Shown one piece after another: positions 55,994 to 64,000 of a stretch of DNA of 64,000 nt. The position numbers and the translations under genes are program-made. This DNA is from Cunninghamia lanceolata (taxonomy: Eukaryota; Streptophyta; Pinopsida; Cupressales; Cupressaceae): positions 9,814,501-9,878,500 of the forward strand of contig BSBN01000233.1 in NCBI GenBank assembly GCA_027924645.1, given 5' to 3'. Within the stretch, counting starts at the first letter, position 1, and each line of letters opens with the position of its first letter. Under the pieces are notes generated by a model. It made no database searches. It was not told the DNA's origin and saw only the letters and a list, made by a program, of their open reading frames with translations.

Positions 55994-58900
55994 TTATGAT
56001 GCATCCTCATCATGCTCTTTGTCATCATCATCACCTTCACCACTCTCTCTCTCTTCATCATCATGATGATGGTCTTCTTTGATATGGAGCTGCATAGCTG
56101 TCCTTATATTTCCATATAGTTGTACTATTCTCTCTATTTCCCCACCATCCTAAGTTTTTGCTTTGATGGCGGCATGCTTATGCATTTGATATTTGCCTCA
56201 AAGATTTTCTAATTTACTTCTCTTGCTGCTGGATGTCTCATGATAATTTTCCATCTTGACCTTGATCCTCATAATTTTGTCCATGGTTTCTTCTGTTAGA
56301 TTGTTTAAGGGATCATCAGCTACCTATTGGAAGTTACTATGTATAGCTTTGATTGTAAACTCCTTGTCTTGATTATCTATCTTCCCTTCCACCTTCCCTT
56401 CCAGCACTTCTAAAATTTCAGCTTCATATGACATCATATCATGTAGCTTTATGCTGATATCTCTTAATTTAGTGTTTCATCTTTTAAATACCTCACACTC
56501 AAATTTGATATCCTTATACCATATGTCCATCAACAGTGCATTATTATTATTTAGCAGTTGATTGCTTACTAGAACTTGAGGGTCAATTCTCCTTATTTCC
56601 TCCAAGATGATCAAAATCTTCTCCAGCTGAAAAGACCTCTTCCCAATCTCCATCTGCAATTTGTTAACTTTTCTCCTAGAGAAACTTAAAGAATTCCATC
56701 TCTTTAGAGAAGCTTTTACCACTTCCTCCGCTTCATCAAATGTGGATAACATCCACTTTCTCATTATAGATGACTCATGCTTCATGAGATCTAGTTTATT
56801 TACTTCATCCTGAGAAATAGCAGTCAATGGGACTGCATGATCAGTTGACGTATCATCAGGGTTAATTAACCCTTTTATGTATGCATGCAGCTGAGCAATG
56901 TGCTCTTTATGCTACTTATTCTTCTCTTTCTCTCTCTTAATTCTTTGAGTTAAGGAATCAATGATATCCTTACCTTCCTGACCCTCTTGGTCTTCATTTG
57001 CAAATCCTAAGTCAAATGTATTAATCTAGAATTCCTCCAGAGTAATTTTACCCTTTTCTTTATCTACAATAGGAATTGCCGCCTATGCAGTCCTTCTTCC
57101 AGTTGTTGGATCTCTCTTAATGGCTGAAGTCATTCTGGCCTTCCTCTTTGGTTTTATTAGATTTTCTGAAAACAAAGTGGATACATCAAATTCCTGAATC
57201 TCAAAACCAACTTCTGTGTTGACTTCCTTTTCCAACCAATGAGGTACCTGATCATGTTTCTCAGCATCATCATGATGTTCACCTTGATCTCTAGTATCTT
57301 TCAGTATATGTGATGGAGAAGGTGAATTCCTTGTTTCTTCTTCATGATGCTCATATTGAGAGCGATCCTATGGTATATCCTCTTGTTGAGGAATTTCCTT
57401 TTCCTGAGGAGCATCATCATAAGGTGGAGGATCCTGTGATGTGTTAATATGATGATCATGATGATCATGATCCTTCTCCTTTATTACTTCATCCACTTTT
57501 AACTTTTCCTCCTGTTGATGCATATTCTTAGTATTAGATACTGTGGAATCTTCCTTAGGTGCTGGTATTTGTTCTGAAACCACAATCTGTTCTACACCTG
57601 CATTACTTACTTCTTGAACTTTAGAAGCATGATCTTCTAATACATCTTGCTCATCAGCTTTCTTTTCCTGAACCTCTACTATAACGGGCTTAACTGATGT
57701 ATCCTATTGGTGTTGTTGGCTTATTTCTGAAGCATGGCCCTCTGGTTCTTCCATCTTCGCTTCTCCTATATGTTCTCCTTTATCAGGTGTACCTGCCGGA
57801 TGTTTAGGACATAGATCCTATCTATATGTCAAATCCACTACTGCAGGACATGTCACCTGTTTCACTAATGTGTCTAGCCCCATTTCTTGAGCTATCTTCT
57901 CTGGACTCTTTTCCTTTTTAGATTCCACTTGCTTCATCTCGTCCAATATTGTTTGAACTAATGGAGTCCCATGAGGAGTCATGTGAGTGCCTACAGCAAG
58001 GTTTTCCATCTTCTGTGAAGCTACATCCTCCACTACCTCATCATCAGATAAATTAATTGTTTCATCCAGTGGGATATGACCTCTTTGAAACATTTGTGAG
58101 GTTTCTTTCATCTGCTCTTTTGCTTGTTCAATCTTGAACTTCACAATGGTAGGAAGCAAAACATTGTGTTGAAATTCCTTATGGAAAGCTCCACTACTAG
58201 CCCCTTTCAACATTATAGGGGATTGCTTTATCTCACCTCTCATGGAGGTTCTTGGTTTCTTAGGTGTGGTAGATACCATCACCTGTGGGGCTTTTCTTTT
58301 CCTTTTGAATAACAAAGGGGATTCCTCTTCCTCAGGCTCTTCCTTAGGGGAATATCCTCTTCTATTTGTTTTTGTGAGGATTGACCCTCTTCTTGGGTCT
58401 CAGCAGTTTCTGTAACAATATTTTAAATCTTTTTTCCCTTTTGTTTATCTACTTGTGGTGGAGATGCTGATCCTGATCCTGATGTTGTTGCATCTTCAGC
58501 TGGAAACACTGCTCTTTCAATAATCACCCCTTTGGGTTCATTATCAATTTTCTTACCCCTAGGGGGTCTTTTGCTTTGCTGTTGTTGTGGAGGCAGCCTT
58601 TCTCCTTTAGATTTCTTTTTTTCAATTATAAAATCATCATATTCCTCATCAGGAATATCCTGTCTCTTCTTTTTATTGTCTACAGTAATGGTAACACCCT
58701 TCTTCTTCAATGCATCAATTTGTTCATCAACCCAAGCTTGGGCTAGCTATAATGTCCTGGCAATGAAAGGATCCAAAGATATGTCTTCTTATATGGTCAA
58801 GTTAGGTGCAAATATTGTATCATTATATATTTTCTTTTCTTCGTACTCATCTGCCATTATCCTGCTATCATCCTTTTTCAACTGTGAAGGAATGGAGATG

Positions 58901-60298
58901 CAGTCAAAGGTTTTGATTTGATTCAATGTTAACCTTTGGTATCTTCTTCTTCTGGCTTCTGCTTCATCTTCACAATCCGTCCATAAGTCTTCTAGGTGCC
59001 CCTGATCAAATAGGTTTCCCTATTATTTTCTGTATCCTCCCATAAGGATCATATGGCCTTACCAGTGGGAATGGCTGCAATTGCATTTTATTCAAACTAA
59101 CCATGACTTTCTTGATATTTTCTGAATCTGGGCACATATACCAGCCAATAGTTACTGGAAACAAAATGGGTGGTATTTTCTGAGCATCCTTGTATGCCTT
59201 TAGTATTGTGGAGCTCTGCCTTATAAATTCCATTAATACCACTGCATCAGTGGGATATCTTGGTAGCATAAGGGGTTGTCCTTCAAAGCCCTCAATTCTC
59301 ATGTAAGAAAATGTTGCAAATTGGATGTACTAGGCTCCATGCCTGTAGATTACTTCTTGAGCTTCCATGCTCAATCTTTTTGTCATATCTTCCTCCATGG
59401 TCCTCACCAGATGCATAGAGAATCCAACATTTACCAATTTGTAATCCTGGTGGTAATTTATTCTCTACAACTGGGGATAATGATCCCAAATATGAGCATC
59501 ATTGGAAGTTCCACCAATCCTTCCAACTGTAGTTAATGCATCAAATGTGCCTATGTAAGCACAGGAGTAGACAATGTATGATATCATGTAAAAGGAACAA
59601 TTTGAACCTCCCAAGCTCAGAAGCTACTCATGTAGAGCATCACTAATCAATTGGCCCCATAGTGGCTTGGTATCTATATATATGCACATCATGATGACAC
59701 CGTACATCCAGTCTTTAAAACTACTAGCATCAGGCTGGCCTTTCATCCTGCTAAGCAATGCAATCATATATTGATATTCGTCATCAAAATCATACTTATA
59801 TAAGTGCACTGGAAGCTTGGCCGCTGCAGGATATGCACTGTTTTTAGCCCTCCATTGATACATGTTCTTTCTTTCTTGCTTCTTATTGTTTTCATATTCA
59901 ACTTCAGATTTCTTCAAATCTATGCTATTAACCTTCCTGCCCAATGGCAATCCAAATGTCTTGGAAAGACCCTTGATGGATAGGTTTGCATATATTCTCC
60001 CATGTTTCACCACCTGTCTTGTTTGTGGATTGTAATTCCATGCTTATTCAATAACTAGCTCTGGAGACTCCATGGAGTATGGAAAATCAGCCGCATTCCA
60101 CATTCCTAACATAAACACTGCATTTAGCAAGGTGCTTCTATTCTTTTCATCATTCATTTTGGCGGACCAGGCATCCAAATCGGTACTTCCTTGATGCGTA
60201 TCCGTTATGGCACCGTACTTGAATAGGATTCCTCTAGGATATGAGATCATAGGCCTACTGAATTCAGCCTCGCACTTAGCTAACCTCTTGTCAGCCAT
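55994..60298 (-). pseudogene. LTR-encoded long ORF of element C (about 1,430 codons, unknown function)
   Basis: The ATG at 60296-60298 lies in a good context (tccATGGct). The frame runs to a TAA at 55994-55996, with more than a dozen internal stops and two compensating frameshifts (about 59000-58980 and 58350-58370). Residues about 1-430 look globular (FKDWMYGVIMMCIYIDTKPL, then YMCPDSENIKKVMV). The middle is rich in Lys, Glu, Gln and Pro (PPQQQQSKRPPRGKK). Residues about 1160-1270 look like coiled coil (RRKVNKLQMEIGKRSFQLEK). The end is acidic (ESGEGDDDDKEHDED). Most stops are TAG following the CAG pattern, so the frame was once intact. I do not recognise a family. It is not gag, pol or an obvious envelope; no signal peptide is seen. 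Confidence 0.6.
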
Positions 60299-61719
60299 GG
60301 ATATCTACAATTAACAGGATTTGTCTTACAATGGATATTCACAAGCATGCACATAATGATTTATCTCTATTAACATCATGCATACTATACTTATTCAGCA
60401 TTTACTTATCATGGGATGCGTAAACTAACCTCTGCAACATCATACCGGATTGTAGAGAAGCAACAGGATGAGGGTTTCAATTGCTTACCTAGTTATGTAG
60501 ATCCCTTTGATTATACCAATGGTTATCTGAAAGTACTTTAATTCAGGTGATAATCTCGCGCTTCTTCCTACTTGTAAGCTCTGTGCATCCAAGTATCGCC
60601 CATATGAGGGTTTGGAAAGCTAGCTCTCTGTAAAAATAGTTTTATCGCAAGGTAAGTGTAAAAATGACAATTGAATTTACCTTTTAACTTTGCAATTAGG
60701 GCGAAATTAGGGCAAACCCTGATAGATTAGATTTCAATCGTTGATTTTTTATGGGAGCTCAGGATCTCACCAAGTGTGTGATCACGATTTGTGGTCGGCG
60801 GGAACTACCTACCACAACTGCGCGCATTAAATGTCAATGGCGGCAACAAGAGCTGGGTGATATTCGCATGACAGGATGATATTTGAATATATGATGATAT
60901 ATGGATATCGGGGTGATGAACGCACCATTAGGTCATGTTTAATACATCAAGAGGATATTTCAATATGTCAGGGTATGCTACAAAAAATGACGATGACTGG
61001 GTAAACTATAATCCCTCTCTCAGAATATCGGGATGACATCATCCAGATATTGGCTCAGTATATTGCTATGACATCATGACGTCATCATCATGTTATGCAA
61101 GAAGGATCATGTTTAGGAAATATGCCCCTGAGAAGTAAATGTGTTGATTACGTCATCGTCATGTTTGTTTCTTTGTTTATCGAACTCAAATGACATCATC
61201 AGGATAATGGTTTAGGGGGATATTTCGTAGCAGGATGATATTGAGAAATATCAGGTTACATTGAGGAATATGACTCTCACGAAATACATAAGGCTATTGA
61301 CGAGTAAAGGTCATTATCACCTAAAATTGACGTCTGCATGCCACGAATGAAATGCTTTATCAAGTGATAAATTAGATCAGGGTGATCTTTCAAAAGATGA
61401 TTGATATTAAGAAATATGATCCTCCCCCTTGTGAATATCAGGTTTGACTAGGATTTTGACCATTCATAACTTTCACATCCTAATGAATATCAGGGTGATG
61501 CAAAAGGCAAACCTGCATGAAATTTGATGCTCTTTCTAAAAATGAGGTTAATGTCACGAAATATGAATTTTGACAAACTGACCTCATGATGATGACTTAC
61601 CACATCCTCGTATAGAAGGTTATCTGCATGACATACTTTTACCAGACCGCCAGCAAGTAGAAAACACAAGCAAAGCCAAAAAAAGTTGGGTCCCTATTTT
61701 GTCAAGTCAAAATGGGGCG
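60299..61719 (-). promoter_or_regulatory. Upstream part of LTR C with bZIP-type sites
   Basis: One perfect TGACGTCA (61077-61084) and several TGACATCA variants (near 61033, 61069 and 61190) recall the array in LTR B. Conserved blocks shared with B include the gacaaactgacctcatgatg stretch near 61572. Just before the ORF, the sense strand has a donor-like CTAG/GTAAGC at about 60488 and an acceptor-like TTGTAG about six bases before the ATG, a possible 184-nt leader intron. Confidence 0.45.
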
Positions 61720-61739
61720 TGTTGTGTAACCACACAACA
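61720..61739. other. 20-bp palindrome at the LTR C terminus
   Basis: TGTTGTGT, four bases, ACACAACA. The outer seven pairs equal those of LTR B; the eighth pair is T:A instead of A:T. Confidence 0.8.
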
Positions 61740-62590
61740 ACTTGCCACCAAAGAAAACAAACAAATTCCATTGATTCAAGTGATGTGGTCACATTCATCC
61801 ATAGTATTCTAATTCTTTCTAAGCATAAGCATCATCATCTTCTGAATGATAAAAGTTCACCATGGTAACAATGCTAACAAAGGATCATGTGTGTGCAAAT
61901 GATTAATTATCTTCATCTTGAAAGCAAGTTGAAAACATGAGTAACTAGTGTTAAGCTACATAGTTGGACATCATCCCTCATAGCCAACCTGGATAGAGCC
62001 TTGCTACCAACAGGCGTTTATAGCCCCGACAAGGTTATCTATACAATCCCCCTAAGTAGAGCCCCACTGCCAGCAAGCGTTCATAGCCCCGGTAGAGTTA
62101 CTTAGATGGCCTAATTATATTTCTTTCGTAATTTTCTTTAAAATTTGTATCTGATATCATCATGTCATCTCATTTGTACAAGGTATAGTCACTTGTAGCT
62201 TTAGGTTGGAGATTGTATTGGTAGCAAGGGAGTCCCTTTAGATTTTTCACTTAACACCTATACTTGTATTTTCAACAAACCCAAGGCTGTTAAGTGTGTC
62301 ATTGTGGTTGATTCGCTTTGATCAAGAAAAGACACCCTGATGAAAGGATATCACAAACCTGATCATGAATACTTCTTAGAATGAATCATAACCTATGTCT
62401 AAATGTGTTCTCATCACTTGAATCTTAACAATTTTATTATTTTTTGGGGTGATGAGCTGCCTCATCTTGAGTTGCCAAAACTAAACTCAACAAACAAACA
62501 ACAAAACAAACAAACAAACAAGACAACAAAAACACAACTATACAAGCAACTATACAAATGTACATTATGATACAAATGACTGTCATGAAG
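61740..62590 (-). other. Element C 3' untranslated region
   Basis: Non-coding. It contains the twin hairpins and an A/C-rich stretch (62470-62540), as in B. Confidence 0.7.
61999..62105 (-). ncRNA. Twin hairpin module in the 3' UTR of element C
   Basis: This is the same arrangement as in B. CCTTG (61999-62003) pairs with CAAGG (62030-62034). CTAAGTA (62052-62058) pairs with TACTTAG (62099-62105). The second unit is almost identical to B; the first has diverged and lost one pair. Confidence 0.5.
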
Positions 62591-63880
62591 TCACTTAGGC
62601 TTGGAAATAGTGTTTGAGGAATTGTCCATTGACTGGCAATGGGACATCCTCACTGTCAAATTCTTAAGCCTATAAGTGTTGTCTCCTAGTATCTCAGAAA
62701 TTTGAAAGGGACCTATCCATAATTTGTCAAACTTACCATGGTCTCCTTTCCTCTCATGGGCTTTATCCCACATCAAGACTAAATTAGATATCCTGAAGGC
62801 CTTGACACTGGCTCTTTTGTCAAACCAATGTTTGACAATAGCCTGATGTTTTGCAAATTGGTCAATTGCTTGACTTCTTTTCTCTTCCAGGTGCATCAGC
62901 TGAAGCAACCTGACTTCTTGTCTATTGTCTATGCCTAGGTATTCTTGGGCAAACTGTAGGGTAGGAATTTTTAAGTTTACAGGGAGGATAGGATCTACCC
63001 CATATACTAAGTGAAAAGGTGAATTTCCTAGTGCAGTTTTCATTCTAGTTTTGTCTACCCATAAGGCATATTTTAGAAATGAGTTCCATTCCCTAGGGTT
63101 CTTCTCTATTAATTTTCTTATGATATTCAACAAATTCTTATTTGTGGATTCTGCTAATCCATTCCCTTGGGGATAATAGTTGGATGAAAACTTGAGTATA
63201 ATCCCATGATCAAAAGCCCAACTTGACAATTTGGTTGAAGTGAAAGCAGAACCATTATCACTTACCAAAGCATAAGGAGTTCCAAACCTAGTAACAATGT
63301 TGCTTTCCAGAAATTTAATAACATCATCTGTAGTACAAGTCTTGTTGCTGATAGCCTTAGTCCATCTGGTACAATAATCAGTAATTGTTAAGACATACCT
63401 ATGCCCTGAGGATGATGGAGGATTGATTGGTCCTATAAAATCCATGCCCCATTGTGCAAATGGGCGGTCTTCCATCACTGGCTGCAAGGGTTGTGCAACA
63501 TGTTTCTCTCTGTTGGCAGCAACCTAACATACATGATAGCATTTAACATGTTCAGCTGTATCTTTAAAAACTATAGGCCAGTAATATCCTGCTCTAAGGA
63601 TCGCATGTGTTGTGGCCAGGGCTGATCCATGTGCTGTTCTGAACTTGTCATGTAATTCTGATAAAACCTTATTTGCTTCTGGCTTTTCTAAGCATCTTAG
63701 GTATATTACTTCATAATTCTTCTTGAACAGGGTTCCTCCCTTCATCATATATTTTTGTGACCTTATCTTCAAGGCTCTTCTCTGTGAAGCTTGCAGTCTT
63801 GGAGGACATCTTCCAGTGATCAGGATGTGTCTGATATCTGAATACCATTCCTTATTGTCCTTAGCATTGATAACATACTA
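62591..63880 (-). pseudogene. Element C integrase
   Basis: The integrase keeps its whole catalytic triad: D in GMDFIGPIN, D in LVSDNGSAF and E in GLAESTNKN. The zinc-binding N-terminus reads ELHDKFRTAHGSALATTH, then CYHVC and a TAG at 63524-63526. A further TAG lies at 63878-63880, near the RNase H boundary. A one-base shift near 62658 alters the last residues compared with B. It is otherwise better preserved than the B integrase, whose second Asp is lost. Confidence 0.9.
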
Positions 63881-64000
63881 CTGGCTTATAATGTTTGGGT
63901 CAATTTCTGATATCATTTGACTTAGAGTCTGTCCTCTTACTAGCTTCATGGGTGTAATTTCCATGACATATTCTTGTAAAACTATAATCCACTTAGCTCT
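63881..64000 (-). pseudogene. Element C RNase H, C-terminal end
   Basis: The frame reads AKWIIVLQEYVMEITPMKLV and then RGQTLSQM to the window edge. It matches the end of the B gypsy-type RNase H (AKWITTLQEFDMEIIPAKLV). The remainder lies outside the window. Confidence 0.85.

Larger units (their letters stand above)
55005..61739 (-). repeat. Inferred 3' LTR of element C (about 6.7 kb)
   Basis: The sense start TGTTGTGTGG, through the ACGCCCCATTTTG stretch, aligns with the proven LTR start of B. The sense end must lie where copia D is interrupted. TATAAAAG on the sense strand (55817-55824) is the best core promoter, leaving about 0.8 kb of R-U5. Everything from 61739 to 55824 would then be U3, including the long ORF. 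A separate insertion inside the LTR cannot be excluded. Confidence 0.5.
55005..64000 (-). mobile_element. Element C: Tat-type gypsy related to B (3' part only)
   Basis: This is a minus-strand element that continues past the window edge. Visible parts are the end of RNase H, integrase (63880-62591), the 3' untranslated region with twin hairpins, and an inferred very long 3' LTR (61739 to about 55005). The integrase and the LTR start are clearly homologous to B. The left border is judged from where copia D breaks (between 54990 and 55010). No partner LTR is in view to confirm it. Confidence 0.75.

Noticed and set aside
1..64000. Host single-copy genes, tRNA or rRNA genes
   Set aside because: None could be recognised. 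TGGTATCAGAGC sites are retrotransposon primer binding sites, not tRNA genes.

Overview
This window looks like intergenic DNA from a large, repeat-filled plant nuclear genome. The nested long-LTR Ty3/gypsy (Tat and chromovirus) and Ty1/copia elements, and the absence of any recognisable host gene, suggest a gymnosperm (probably a conifer). That assignment is inference only. I see no bacterial, organellar, rRNA or tRNA genes.

Layout. (1) Positions 1-287 and 23101-23852 are two pieces of an LTR (F), split by element A. Element A (288-23095, minus strand) is a Ty3/gypsy chromovirus with 1.4 kb LTRs and a perfect 5-bp target duplication (agggc). (2) A is itself split by element B (5434-20722, minus strand), a Tat-type gypsy element with 3.7 kb LTRs and a 5-bp duplication (agttt). 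B carries a dual RNase H polyprotein and an array of TGACGTCA boxes in each LTR. (3) 23853-25338 holds a degraded Pro/Tyr-rich reading frame. (4) Element E (25339-44555, plus strand) is a decayed Tork/Tnt1-like copia element (duplication aaagt). Its left LTR was hit by a second copia family, now a tandem LTR-internal-LTR-internal-LTR array (25811-38753) flanked by one duplication (acctc). (5) 44561-47940 is minisatellite-like DNA with a long fold-back hairpin at 45661-45996. (6) 47940-53246 is an LTR-like block followed by low-information DNA with a 127-bp MITE. (7) 53569-54998 is the 5' end of another copia copy (D). It is cut by element C (about 55005 to beyond 64000, minus strand), a relative of B. 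C's inferred 3' LTR is about 6.7 kb and contains a decayed reading frame of about 1,430 codons upstream of the LTR TATA box.

How the parts work together. Each autonomous element encodes the usual capsid, protease, reverse transcriptase, RNase H and integrase needed for copy-and-paste transposition. All are now broken, mostly by premature TAG/TAA/TGA codons that single C-to-T or G-to-A changes explain; frameshifts are rare. The order of events can be read from the nesting: F, then A, then B; E, then the tandem copia array; D, then C.

The most interesting signals are: the long ORF inside the C LTR; a covarying palindrome forming the very end of the B and C LTRs; the bZIP-type TGACGTCA array; the RNase H domain placed before RT in B; conserved twin hairpins in the 3' untranslated region of B and C; and the 152-bp-arm fold-back at 45.8 kb.
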